Below, piece by piece: positions 1 through 13,365 of a DNA stretch of 64,000 bases; the stretch's first letter is position 1, and every line of letters starts with the position of its first letter. Source of the DNA: Plumapathes pennacea (Eukaryota; Cnidaria; Anthozoa; Antipatharia; Myriopathidae); NCBI GenBank assembly GCA_964036295.1, contig OZ038472.1:1178001-1242000 (forward strand). The letters are read 5' to 3'. The notes beneath the pieces were generated by a model, which had not been told where the DNA came from, did no database searches, and was given only the letters and a program-made list of their open reading frames with translations. Both the position numbers and the translations under genes were made by a program.

Positions 1-3000
1 CACCTTTCGAGTTAAGCTGTTATATCTCGGCAACGGATAAAGATAGATAAGGAAAATGTATTGCAAAAAGTCTTCTTATAGTCTAGGGAAGGTTTCCTGA
101 AAGTTTCAAGGGTTTTCAATTTTTGGCCAAACTCGGCAAAAAACCCTGTGCTATAGCCTTAGTATTTTGTCAAAATTCCAAGATTTTTCGACCATCTCAG
201 AATCGCATGAAACTTTCAGTAAACGTTCCTAGGACTATGCCGACGGAGTTTGCATAATTTTTGTAAACTTTCAGCGCGCGCGCCGTGAGAAATTACAGCA
301 AATTACAGCAAATCATGCACTAATTAATTCATCACACCTTTCGAGTTAAGCTGTTATATCTCGGCAACGGATGAAGATAGATAAGGAAAATGTATTGCAA
401 AAAGTCTTCTTATAGTCCAGGGAAGGTTTCCTGAAAGTTTCAAGGGTTTTCAATTTCTGGCCAAAATCGGCAAAAAACCCTGTGCTATAGCCTTAGTATT
501 TTGTCAAAATTCCAAGATTTTTCGACCATCTCAGAATCGCATGAAACTTTCAGGAAACGTTCCTGGGACTATGCCGATTGAGTTTGCATAGTTTTTGTAA
601 ACTTTTAGCCCGCGCCTCGTGAGAAATTAGAGCAAATTACAGCAAATCATGCACTAATTAATTCATCACACCTTTCGAGTTAAGCTGTTATATCTCGGCA
701 ACGGATAAAGATAGATAAGGAAAATGTATTGCAAAAAGTCTTCTTATAGTCCAGGGAAGGTTTCCTGAAAGTTTCAAGGGTTTTCAATTTTTGGCCAAAC
801 TCGGCCAAAAACCCTGTGCTATAGCCTTAGTATTTTGTCAAAATTCCAAGATTTTTCGACCATCTCAGAATCGCATGAAACTTTCAGGAAACGTTCCTGG
901 GACTATGCCGACGGAGTTTGCATAGTTTTTGTAAACTTTCAGCTCGCGCGCCGTGAGAAATTACAGCAAATTACAGCAAATCATGAACTAATTAATTCAT
1001 CACACCTTTCGAGTTAAGCTGTTATATCTCGGCAACGGATAAAGATAGATAAGGAAAATGTATTGCAAAAAGTCTTCTTATAGTCCAAGGAAGGTTTCCT
1101 GAAAGTTTCAAGGGTTTTCAATTTTTGGCCAAACTCGGCAAAAAACCCTGTGCTATAGCCTTAGTATTTTGTCAAAATTCCAAGATTTTTCGACCATCTC
1201 AGAATCGCATGAAACTTTCAGGAAACGTTCCTGGGACTATGCCGACGGAGTTTTCATAGTTTTTGTAAACTTTCAGCGCGCGCGCCGTGAGAAATTAAAG
1301 CAAATTACAGCAAATCATGCACTAATTAATTCATCACACCTTTCGAGTTAAGCTGTTATATCTCGGCAACGGATAAAGATAGATAAGGAAAATGTATTGC
1401 AAAAAGTCTTCTTATAGTCTAGGGAAGGTTTCCTGAAAGTTTCAAGGGTTTTCAATTTTTGGCCAAACTCGGCAAAAAACCCTGTGCTATAGCCTTAGTA
1501 TTTTGTCAAAATTCCAAGATTATTCGACCATCTCAGAATCGCATGAAACTTTCAGTAAACGTTCCTAGGACTATGCCGACGGAGTTTGCATAGTTTTTGT
1601 AAACTTTCAGCGCGCGCGCCGTGAGAAATTACAGCAAATTACAGCAAATCATGCACTAATTAATTCATCACACCTTTCGAGTTAAGCTGTTATATCTCGG
1701 CAACGGATGAAGATAGATAAGGAAAATGTATTGCAAAAAGTCTTCTTATAGTCCAGGGAAGGTTTCCTGAAAGTTTCAAGGGTTTTCAATTTCTGGCCAA
1801 AATCGGCAAAAAACCCTGTGCTATAGCCTTAGTATTTTGTCAAAATTCCAAGATTTTTCGACCATCTCAGAATCGCATGAAACTTTCAGGAAACGTTCCT
1901 GGGACTATGCCGATTGAGTTTGCATAGTTTTTGTAAACTTTTAGCCCGCGCCTTGTGAGAAATTAGAGCAAATTACAGCAAATCATGCACTAATTAATTC
2001 ATCACACCTTTCGAGTTAAGCTGTTATATCTCGGCAACGGATAAAGATAGATAAGGAAAATGTATTGCAAAAAGTCTTCTTATAGTCCAGGGAAGGTTTC
2101 CTGAAAGTTTCAAGGGTTTTCAATTTCTGGCCAAAATCGGCAAAAAACCCTGTGCTATAGCCTTAGTATTTTGTCAAAATTCCAAGATTTTTCGACCATC
2201 TCAGAATCGCATGAAACTTTCAGGAAACGTTCCTGGGACTATGCCGATTGAGTTTGCATAGTTTTTGTAAACTTTTAGCCCGCGCGTCGTGAGAAATTAG
2301 AGCAAATTACAGCAAATCATGCACTAATTAATTCATCACACCTTTCGAGTTAAGCTGTTATATCTCGGCAACGGATAAAGATAGATAAGGAAAATGTATT
2401 GCAAAAAGTCTTCTTATAGTCCAGGGAAGGTTTCCTGAAAGTTTCAAGGGTTTTCAATTTCTGGCCAAAATCGGCAAAAAACCCTGTGCTATAGCCTTAG
2501 TATTTTGTCAAAATTCCAAGATTTTTCGACCATCTCAGAATCGCATGAAACTTTCAGGAAACGTTCCTGGGACTATGCCGATTGAGTTTGCATAGTTTTT
2601 GTAAACTTTTAGCCCGCGCGTCGTGAGAAATTAGAGCAAATTAGAGCAAATCATGCACTAATTAATTCATCACACCTTTCGAGTTAAGCTGTTATATCTC
2701 GGCAACGAATGAAGATAGATAAAGAAAATGTATTGCAAAAAGTCTTCTTATAGTCCAGGGAAGGTTTCCTGAAAGTTTCAAGGGTTTTCAATTTTTGGCC
2801 AAAATCGGCCAAAAACCCTGTGCTATAGCCTTAGTATTTTGTCAAAATTCCAAGATTTTTCGACCATCTCAGAATCGCATGAAACTTTCAGGAAACGTTC
2901 CTGGGACTATGCCGACGGAGTTTGCATAGTTTTTGTAAACTTTCAGCTCGCGCGCCGTGAGAAATTACAGCAAATTACAGCAAATCATGCACTAATTAAT

Positions 3001-6000
3001 TCATCACACCTTTCGAGTTAAGCTGTTATATCTCGGCAACGGATAAAGATAGATAAGGAAAATGTATTGCAAAAAGTCTTCTTATAGTCTAGGGAAGGTT
3101 TCCTGAAAGTTTCAAGGGTTTTCAATTTTTGGCCAAACTCGGCAAAAAACCCTGTGCTATAGCCTTAGTATTTTGTCAAAATTCCAAGATTTTTCGACCA
3201 TCTCAGAATCGCATGAAACTTTCAGTAAACGTTCCTAGGACTATGCCGACGGAGTTTGCATAGTTTTTGTAAACTTTCAGCGCGCGCGCCGTGAGAAATT
3301 AAAGCAAATTACAGCAAATCATGCACTAATTAATTCATCACACCTTTCGAGTTAAGCTGTTATATCTCGGCAACGGATAAAGATAGATAAGGAAAATGTA
3401 TTGCAAAAAGTCTTCTTATAGTCTAGGGAAGGTTTCCTGAAAGTTTCAAGGGTTTTCAATTTTTGGCCAAACTCGGCAAAAAACCCTGTGCTATAGCCTT
3501 AGTATTTTGTCAAAATTCCAAGATTTTTCGACCATCTCAGAATCGCATGAAACTTTCAGTAAACGTTCCTAGGACTATGCCGACGGAGTTTGCATAGATT
3601 TTGTAAACTTTCAGCGCGCGCGCCGTGAGAAATTACAGCAAATTACAGCAAATCATGCACTAATTAATTCATCACACCTTTCGAGTTAAGCTGTTATATC
3701 TCGGCAACGGATGAAGATAGATAAGGAAAATGTATTGCAAAAAGTCTTCTTATAGTCCAGGGAAGGTTTCCTGAAAGTTTCAAGGGTTTTCAATTTCTGG
3801 CCAAAATCGGCAAAAAACCCTGTGCTATAGCCTTAGTATTTTGTCAAAATTCCAAGATTTTTCGACCATCTCAGAATCGCATGAAACTTTCAGGAAACGT
3901 TCCTGGGACTATGCCGATTGAGTTTGCATAGTTTTTGTAAACTTTTAGCCCGCGCCTCGTGAGAAATTAGAGCAAATTACAGCAAATCATGCACTAATTA
4001 ATTCATCACACCTTTCGAGTTAAGCTGTTATATCTCGGCAACGGATAAAGATAGATAAGGAAAATGTATTGCAAAAAGTCTTCTTATAGTCCAGGGAAGG
4101 TTTTCTGAAAGTTTCAAGGGTTTTCAATTTCTGGCCAAAATCGGCAAAAAACCCTGTGCTATAGCCTTAGTATTTTGTCAAAATTCCAAGATTTTTCGAC
4201 CATCTCAGAATCGCATGAAACTTTCAGGAAACGTTCCTGGGACTATGCCGATTGAGTTTGCATAGTTTTTGTAAACTTTTAGCCCGCGCGTCGTGAGAAA
4301 TTACAGCAAATTACAGCAAATCATGCACTATTTAATTCATCACACCTTTCGAGTTAAGCTGTTATATCTCGGCAACGGATAAAGATAGATAAGGAAAATG
4401 TATTGCAAAAAGTCTTCTTATAGTCCAGGGAAGGTTTCCTGAAAGTTTCAAGGGTTTTCAATTTCTGGCCAAAATCGGCAAAAAACCCTGTGCTATAGCC
4501 TTAGTATTTTGTCAAAATTCCAAGATTTTTCGACCATCTCAGAATCGCATGAAACTTTCAGGAAACGTTCCTGGGACTATGCCGATTGAGTTTGCATAGT
4601 TTTTGTAAACTTTTAGCCCGCGCGTCGTGAGAAATTAGAGCAAATTAGAGCAAATCATGCACTAATTAATTCATCACACCTTTCGAGTTAAGCTGTTATA
4701 TCTCGGCAACGAATGAAGATAGATAAAGAAAATGTATTGCAAAAAGTCTTCTTATAGTCCAGGGAAGGTTTCCTGAAAGTTTCAAGGGTTTTCAATTTTT
4801 GGCCAAAATCGGCCAAAAACCCTGTGCTATAGCCTTAGTATTTTGTCAAAATTCCAAGATTTTTCGACCATCTCAGAATCGCATGAAACCTTCAGGAAAC
4901 GTTCCTGGGACTATGCCGACGGAGTTTGCATAGTTTTTGTAAACTTTCAGCTCGCGCGCCGTGAGAAATTACAGCAAATTACAGCAAATCATGCACTAAT
5001 TAATTCATCACACCTTTCGAGTTAAGCTGTTATATCTCGGCAACGGATAAAGATAGATAAGGAAAATGTATTGCAAAAAGTCTTCTTATAGTCCAAGGAA
5101 GGTTTCCTGAAAGTTTCAAGGGTTTTCAATTTTTGGCCAAATTCGGCAAAAAACCCTGTGCTATAGCCTTAGTATTTTGTCAAAATTCCAAGATTTTTCG
5201 ACCATCTCAGAATCGCATGAAACTTTCAGGAAACGTTCCTGGGACTATGCCGATTGAGTTTCCATAGTTTTTGTAAACTTTCAGCTCGCGCGTCGTGAGA
5301 AATTAAAGCAAATTACAGCAAATCATGCACTAATTAATTCATCACACCTTTCGAGTTAAGCTGTTATATCTCGGCAACGGATGAAGATAGATAACGAAAA
5401 TGTATTGCAAAAAGTCTTCTTATAGTCCAAGGAAGGTTTCCTGAAAGTTTCAAGGGTTTTCAATTTTTGGCCAAAATCGGCAAAAAACCCTGTACTATAG
5501 CCTTAGTATTTTGTCAAAATTCCAAGATTTTTCGACCATCTCAGAATCGCATGGAACTTTCAGGAAACGTTCCTGGGACTATGCCGATTGAGTTTGCATA
5601 GTTTTTGTAAACTTTCAGCGCGCGCGCCGTGAGAAATTACAGCAAATTACAGCAAATCATGCACTAATTAATTCATCACACCTTTCGAGTTAAGCTGTTA
5701 TATCTCGGCAACGGATGAAGATAGATAAGGAAAATGTATTGCAAAAAGTCTTCCTATAGTCCAAGGAAGGTTGCCTGAAAGTTTCAAGGGTTTTCAATTT
5801 TTGGCCAAAATCGGCAAAAAACCCTGTGCTATAGCCTTAGTATTTTGTCAAAATTCCAAGATTTTTCGACCATCTCAGAATCGCATGAAACTTTCAGGAA
5901 ACGTTCCTGGGACTATGCCGATTGAGTTTGCATAATTTTTGTAAACTTTCAGCGCGCGCGTCGTGAGAAAGTACAGCAAATTACAGCAAATCATGCACTA

Positions 6001-9000
6001 ATTAATTCATCACACCTTTCGAGCTAAGCTGTTATATCTCGGCAACGGATGAAGATAGATAAGGAAAATGTATTGCAAAAAGTCTTCCTATAGTCCAAGG
6101 AAGGTTTTCTGAAAGTTTCAAGGGTTTTCATTTTTTGGCCAAAATCGGCAAAAAAACCCTGTGCTATAGCCTTAGTATTTTGTCAAAATTCCAAGATTTT
6201 TCGACCATCTCAGAATCACATGAAACTTTCAGGAAACGTTCCTGGGACTATGCCGATGGAGTTTGCATAGTTTTTGTAAACTTTCAGCGCGCGCGCCGTG
6301 AGAAATTAAAGCAAATTACAGCAAATCATGCACTAATTAATTCATCACACCTTTCGAGTTAAGCTGTTATATCTCGGCAACGGATGAAGATAGATAAGGA
6401 AAATGTATTGCAAAAAGTCTTCCTATAGTCCAAGGAAGGTTTCCTGAAAGTTTCAAGGGTTTTCAATTTTTGGCCAAAATCGGCAAAAAACCCTGTGTTA
6501 TAGCCTTAGTATTTTGTCAAAATTCCAAGATTTTTCGACCATCTCAGAATCGCATGAAACTTTCAGGAAACGTTCCTGGGACTATGCCGATTGAGTTTCC
6601 ATAGTTTTTGTAAACTTTCAGCTCGCGCGTCGTGAGAAATTACAGCAAATTACAGCAAATCATGCACTAATTAATTCATCACACCTTTCGAGTTAAGCTG
6701 TTATATCTCGGCAACGGATGAAGATAGATAAGGAAAATGTATTGCAAAAAGTCTTCTTATAGTCCAAGGAAGGTTTCCTGAAAGTTTCAAGGGTTTTCAA
6801 TTTTTGGCCAAAATCGGCAAAAAACCCTGTACTATAGCCTTAGTATTTTGTCAAAATTCCAAGATTTTTCGACCATCTCAGAATCGCATGGAACTTTCAG
6901 GAAACGTTCCTGGGACTATGCCGACGGAGTTTGCATAGTTTTTGTAAACTTTCAGCGCGCGCGCCGTGAGAAATTACAGCAAATTACAGCAAATCATGCA
7001 CTAATTAATTCATCACACCTTTCGAGTTAAGCTGTTATATCTCGGCAACGGATGAAGATAGATAAGGAAAATGTATTCCAAAAAGTCTTCCTATAGTCCA
7101 AGGAAGGTTTCCTGAAAGTTTCAAGGGTTTTCAATTTTTGGCCAAAATCGGCAAAAAACCCTGTGCTATAGCCTTAGTATTTTGTCAAAATTCCAAGATT
7201 TTTCGACCATCTCAGAATCGCATGAAACTTTCAGGAAACGTTCCTGGGACTATGCCGATTGAGTTTCCATAGTTTTTGTAAACTTTCAGCTCGCGCGTCG
7301 TGAGAAATTACAGCAAATTACAGCAAATCATGCACTAATTAATTCATCACACCTTTCGAGTTAAGCTGTTATATCTCGGCAACGGATGAAGATAGATAAG
7401 GAAAATGTATTGCAAAAAGTCTTCTTATAGTCCAGGGAAGGTTTCCTGAAAGTTTCAAGAGTTTTGCATTTTTGGCCAAAATCGGCAAAAAACCCTGTAC
7501 TATAGCCTTAGTATTTTGTCAAAATTCCAAGATTTTTCGACCATCTCACAATCGCATGAAACTTTCAGGAAACGTTCCTGGGACTATGCCGACGGAGTTT
7601 GCATAGTTTTTGTAAACTTTCAGCGCGCGCGCCGTGAGAAATTACAGCAAATTACAGCAAATCATGCACTAATTAATTCATCACACCTTTCGAGTTAAGC
7701 TGTTGTATCTCGGCAACGGATGAAGATAGATAAGGAAAATGTATTGCAAAAAGTCTTCCTATAGTCCAAGGAAGGTTTCCTGAAAGTTTCAAGGGTTTTC
7801 AATTTTTGGCCAAAATCGGCAAAAAACCCTGTGCTATAGCCTTAGTATTTTGTCAAAATTCCAAGATTTTTCGACCATCTCAGAATCGCATGAAACTTTC
7901 AGGAAACGTTCCTGGGACTATGCCGACGGAGTTTGCATAGATTTTGTAAACTTTCAGCGCGCGCGCCGTGAGAAATTACAGCAATTTACAGCAAATCATG
8001 CACTAATTAATTCATCACACCTTTCGAGTTAAGCTGTTATATCTCGGCAACGGATAAAGATAGATAAGGAAAATGTATTGCAAAAAGTCTTCCTATAGTC
8101 CAAGGAAGGTTTCCTGAAAGTTTCAAGGGTTTTCAATTTTTGGCCAAAATCGGCCAAAAACCCTGTGCTATAGCCTTAGTATTTTGTCAAAATTCCAAGA
8201 TTTTTCGACCATCTCAGAATCGCATGAAACTTTCAGGAAACGTTCCTGGGACTATGCCGATTGAGTTTGCATAGTTTTTGTAAACTTTCAGCGCGCGCGT
8301 CGTGAGAAAGTACAGCAAATTACAGCAAATCATGCACTAATTAATTCATCACACCTTTCGAGTTAAGCTGTTATATCTCGGCAACGGATGAAGATAGATA
8401 AGGAAAATGTATTGCAAAAAGTCTTCCTATAGTCCAAGGAAGGTTTTCTGAAAGTTTCAAGGGTTTTCAATTTTTGGCCAAAATCGGCAAAAAAACCCTG
8501 TGCTATAGCCTTAGTATTTTGTCAAAATTCCAAGATTTTTCGACCATCTCAGAATCGCATGAAACTTTCAGGAAACGTTCCTGGGACTATGCCGATGGAG
8601 TTTGCATAGTTTTTGTAAACTTTCAGCGCGCGCGCCGTGAGAAATTAAAGCAAATTACAGCAAATCATGCACTAATTAATTCATCACACCTTTCGAGTTA
8701 AGCTGTTATATCTCGGCAACGGATAAAGATAGATAAGGAAAATGTATTGCAAAAAGTCTTCTTATAGTCCAAGGAAGGTTTCCTGAAAGTTTCAAGGGTT
8801 TTCAATTTTTGGCCAAAATCGGCCAAAAACCCTGTGCTATAGCCTTAGTATTTTGTCAAAATTCCAAGATTTTTCGACCATCTCAGAATCGCATGAAACT
8901 TTCAGGAAACGTTCCTGGGACTGTGCCGACGGAGTTTGCATAGTTTTTGTAAACTTTCAGCTCGCGCGCCGTGAGAAATTACAGCAAATTACAGCAAATC

Positions 9001-9858
9001 ATGCACTAATTAATTCATCACACCTTTCGAGTTAAGCTGTTATATCTCGGCAACGGATGAAGATAGATAAGGAAAATGTATTGCAAAAAGTCTTCCTATA
9101 GTCCAAGGAAGGTTTCCTGAAAGTTTCAAGGGTTTTCAATTTTTGGCCAAAATCGGCAAAAAAACCCTGTGCTATAGCCTTAGTATTTTGTCAAAATTCC
9201 AAGATTTTTCGACCATCTCAGAATCGCATGAAACTTTCAGGAAACGTTCCTGGGACTATGCCGACGGAGTTTGCATAGTTTTTGTAAAGTTTTAGGTCGC
9301 GCGCCGTGAGAAATTAGAGCAAATTACAGCAAATCATGCACTAATTAATTCATCACACCTTTCGAGTTAAGCTGTCATATCTCGGTATCGAATGAAGATA
9401 GATAAGGAAAATGTATTGCAAAAAGTCTTCTTATAGTCCAAGGAAGGTTTCCTGAAAGTTTCAAGGGTTTTCAATTTTTGGCCAAAATCGGCAAAAAAAA
9501 CCCTGTGCTATAGCCTTAGTATTTTGTCAAAATTCCAAGATTTTTCGACCATCTCAGAATCGCATGAAACTTTCAGGAAACGTTCCTGGGACTATGCGGA
9601 CGATTTTTCTTTAGCTTTTGTAAACTTTCAGCCCGCGCGTCGTGAGAAATTAGAGTAAATTAGAGCAAATCATGCACTAATTAAAACATCACACCTTTCG
9701 AACAAAGGAGCCAAATTTAATCTGCTATATCTCAAGAACGGATGAAGATAGATATATCAAATGTATTGCAAAAAGTCTTCGTATAGTCTTGGGAAGGTTT
9801 CCTGAAAGTCTCAAGAGTTTTCAAATTTTGACAAAAAACCCTTTGCTATAGTCTTAGT
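1..9858. repeat. Satellite array, ~334 bp monomer, about 29.5 copies
   Basis: A monomer of about 334 bp is repeated head to tail from the first base of the window, so the array continues upstream. Landmarks such as the CGAGTTAAGCTGTTATATCT block recur at this spacing. Copies are mostly near-identical; the last one or two (after about 9360) are diverged and end against a TIR element. Variant positions (ACGGAG versus ATTGAG, CTCGCGCGCC versus CCCGCGCGTC) recur in a higher-order pattern. Each monomer holds a 29 bp imperfect inverted repeat around a spacer of about 110 bp. Many copies contain a ~60-codon open frame, but it is broken in other copies and has no coding features, so it is not annotated. 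A centromeric or heterochromatic role is possible but untested. Confidence 0.97.
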
Positions 9859-10411
9859 GGTTGCGGTTCCACTGAAGCCTTAACACCAGTGTAACACTAG
9901 TGTAAACAGCAAATGGTTGCGGTTCCACTGGAGCCTTAACACCAGTGTAACACCAATGTAAACAGCAAATGTCACTGGTGGAACCGCAAAAGTTTTGCTC
10001 CCGCTGTTGGTGTTTGTCTCCGTGGTTACGCGGTGAATTAAAAGAGTTTTAATAGCGGTATAAACGACGCTCAGGAGCATGGTTTATCGGTGTTTATAAA
10101 ACCAAATTTTATTTGCAGCCAAGAACTTGCATGTACTGCACCAAGAGAAAATTTCTTATTCGCAGCATCCGGTAATTTGCGACGATGAAGATTAAACCTG
10201 CATTCAAAGCAGTGATTATTTCTTCTTGGTCCGGCATATTGAAAGACACGTGCCCCGCGCATGCAAATTCTGACTTGTGTCACGTTTGACAGCGATCTGT
10301 CAACGCGTCATGCTAAACACCGGTGTTTATTTTCGAGTGGGATCGCGCTGCTGTTGCAACGCTGTAAACACCATGCGTTACACCGTTGTTTTTTGTAAGT
10401 GAAACCGCAAC
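9859..10411. mobile_element. Non-autonomous TIR element at the satellite edge
   Basis: The left end reads GGTTGCGGTTCCACT and the right end is its near-perfect reverse complement (AGTGAAACCGCAACC at 10397-10411), giving a ~553 bp element with terminal inverted repeats. The left part carries a ~52 bp direct duplication (9859-9969), and an inverted GGTGGAACCGCAA copy follows at about 9975. No transposase open frame is present, so it would be a MITE-like, non-autonomous element. No clear target-site duplication was found and the superfamily is not recognised. Confidence 0.6.
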
Positions 10412-13055
10412 CAATATCACGGCAACCTTCCCTTCCCCCCGGTGAATCTGGGTACTAGACTGTGACGTAATTAAAGCATGCAAGAATCTTTTCACACCTT
10501 TCTCTTCTGTATATCATTATCTCCACGTTGTTTGTCGAATGTCGAATTATTCAGTACGTTTCGTGTTCATTCCTGCTGTTTGTTTTGCCCAAAAGATGGT
10601 TGAGCTTACCAAACGTGTTCCCTGACTTCAGGGCAAAGAAAAAGTGGCAGATTAGACGGGAACTGAGCGAAATTGTCCCCGTCAAGCTTCGAGACGAATT
10701 ATACCTGGTGAGTTTCGAGTTTACTGCCTTTGCATTATAGGGTCAGAGTTTCATCTCAATCAGTACAGTACATATACATTTAAGCCAGCCAAAAGACATT
10801 GTTAGCTTACAGAATGCGTTCCTTTGCACTCAGAACTCAAGTGACGATCTGGATGGAATTGTAAAATGGACTGCAGTGGACTGGAATGGACTGCAGTGGG
10901 CTACCATGGATAGTAACAAGTAATGGTTCCTGCAAGGACACAAGCGCTAGATTACTGTAAAGTAGGGTTTACTATTGTGATTAATTTGATGCAGATTTAA
11001 TTATTGAGGCTGATCGATACCATGCATTTCCGTGCTGATAAAACTACCGACTATATTTCTATCAACAAATTGGATTTATATTTTTCAAAACGAAGCTTCG
11101 CGTCGTTTCTGCAACTTCAAACAAATTTCCCATCTCCATAGCAGTTATTTTTATGATGCATGGAACCTATCAGCCTTGTATATTCGTTATTACACGAGTC
11201 GAGGTGTTCCGATAACTTTTCGGGGTTCGCGTTTTTTCTCGTGTCAGAAGATTTGGTTTGATTTGGCTTAAACGGACATTTCTTTAATTAATTGCTGAGA
11301 AGTCAGTGCTTCAAGTATATGTTCTATCGAGACACCTCGTTTCGTAGTTAGCCAAGCTTACTTTACATGACTGCAAACAAGCCGTTACTGAAAAGAACAA
11401 GAGATATTTTCTACACGAACCAGTTTCAGTACATCGCTAAAGAACTCATATTTTTATACGATTCAAATCAATTTAGCCGTGTACAACTGCAAACCCGCGA
11501 GATTTAAAGTCAGTTTTGTGGATAACGCAAACATTCAGTTCAGTGCTACAGATTCTGACGGAGAAATTAAGTCGAAAAGTGGTTTATCAGAAAGTTTCCG
11601 TAGGGATTTTGTCCTCTCTATTTAGTGAAGAACACGAAAATAGCAAGTTTTCCCAACAAATTAAGAATCAACTTTCTTTCCAGTGTTGTTGTCGGTGTTG
11701 TTTTTTTGTTTTTGCCGGAAACGTTTTCCTCAAAGACCAACACGTGATACTCAACCTATTGTTTCTCGACAAAAAATATTCATCCTTTTGTATCTCGAGT
11801 TCGGCGCAATCGCAAATATCGAGCGCGAAATTTGAATGTACCATCCGATAGTTTACGGTACACTAGAACTGCCCGCTTACAAGAATGTGTAAAATACAGA
11901 GTTTAACAGAGCTAGAGTATCTGATTTCGTATTCAAATGCAAGCTGAGCGAACGGAGTGTATTTTTTTTTCTCTTTCGAAACGGTTTCTCGCGTGGTTTC
12001 TTTATCATGTCCAATTTCGCGTCAACGGCATTGCAGTCATTTTAGTATGCTTGATCTCTGCATGTAATGGGACGTGGTTGTTTCTTTCGAATCACTGAAA
12101 ATTTAATCGCAAATTCCAAATGGAACATTGCGATGCTGAAATAGTAACGAGAAGACTAGGGAAATTTTTATCTCGGCAAATTTCGAATGGAAATTTGCGT
12201 TCGAAATAGGAATTTTGCTCAATTGGTTAGTCGCGAATTTCAAATGGAACTTTGTGGTGGTCAATTGCAACGTTGTATTGTTAATTGCACAAATTTTTTT
12301 TACATTCTGACTTCGGGTTTTCTGGCTATATATCAGCCATTTGAACAATTTGGTGCGAAGCAAAAACTTCTACTCTACCTTTAAGATTTTCTAGTGATTC
12401 AACAACCATGTCTCATATTTTGCGTGTTTATTAGAAACAAGAGGGTACTTTCCCTCCTTATTTCAAAAAGTATTCAGAATGAGAGGCTCTGAGAAACGTC
12501 TTTCATTTTGGCTCCAATATTCTTGATTTGGCTGAAGACTTGTGCCAACTTCAGGCACCGAACTTTTCATAAACGGACGCAATGCAAAAGATTAATTTTC
12601 CTTCGCGTTATCAGCTTTCCGTTTCTCAGAGCCTCTCCTTCAATTTACCTTGCTTAACTACTAGGTTCGCGGAAGGGCTTTGAAGTAGTAATAGTAATAG
12701 TAGTTGTAACAGTGTAGTAGTACTCTTGTACTACTACAGAATTAGTACAACTCTATTACTCTTGCTGTTTCAAAGTCCGATCATTAACCTCATTAGGTAA
12801 GCAAAAAAGTTTGACTATAACTGGTGCCATCCGCTAACCCCGACCAACCTCCCCTACCGGAAAATTTACTTATATACACTCTGAATGTGACGTCAATAAA
12901 GTTTGAAAAGCATTATGGTCTTATGTCATCTTTAATTATAAAACAGGTTTTGCAGGTTACCCTGCATATTACATATTCATGTACATCATATACCTCCCCC
13001 CCCCCCCACAGACGTCTTTATTAAGCACATAATTCAGCAGAAATATAAGATACAC
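10412..13055. other. No convincing gene; A+T-rich intergenic DNA
   Basis: Open frames here (for example 10528-10740 and 11516-11851 on the plus strand) are short, lack recognisable domains and show no matched splice sites. A small inverted repeat of GTAGTA/TACTAC trinucleotides lies at about 12688-12770, and a poly-C run at about 12998-13008. The 10528-10740 frame ends in a plausible donor (CTG|GTGAGT), so it could be an unrecognised exon. Confidence 0.5.
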
Positions 13056-13059
13056 GCAT

Positions 13060-13365
13060 CAAACTGGAAGTCCTTCACTAAAAAGCTAAAGGCTAAAAAG
13101 CTAAAGGCTACAAAAGAAAACAGACACCGATTGCCTGCATCAAACTAGGAGTCCTTCACTAAAAAGCTAAAGGCTACAAACATTTCAAAATACACCGACT
13201 ATGCTTTTGGAGCCTTCGCGAAACAAAACAGACACCGATTGCCTGCATCAAACTAGGAGTCCTTCATGAAAAGGGTAAAGGCTACAAACATTTCAAAATA
13301 CACCACCTACGCTTTTAGAGCCTTCGCGAAAGAAAACAGACACCGATTGCCTGCATCAGTTGCTC
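13060..13365. repeat. Minisatellite, ~108 bp period, about 3 copies
   Basis: The segment CAGACACCGATTGCCTGCAT recurs near 13121, 13230 and 13337. Each copy is linked by AAAGCTAAAGGCTACAAA and ATACACCGACTATGCTTTTG-like blocks. Copies differ by scattered substitutions. A short internal duplication (AAAAAGCTAAAGGCT) is present in the first copy. Confidence 0.8.

Noticed and set aside
835..9035. Repeated ~60-75 residue open frames (MSKFQDFSTIS type) on the plus strand
   Set aside because: They follow the satellite period and are broken by stops or indels in many monomers. They have no start context or domain, so the satellite is not protein-coding by this evidence.
1..9858. CRISPR-like array
   Set aside because: The repeat is ~334 bp with no short repeat/unique spacer alternation and lies in eukaryotic DNA.
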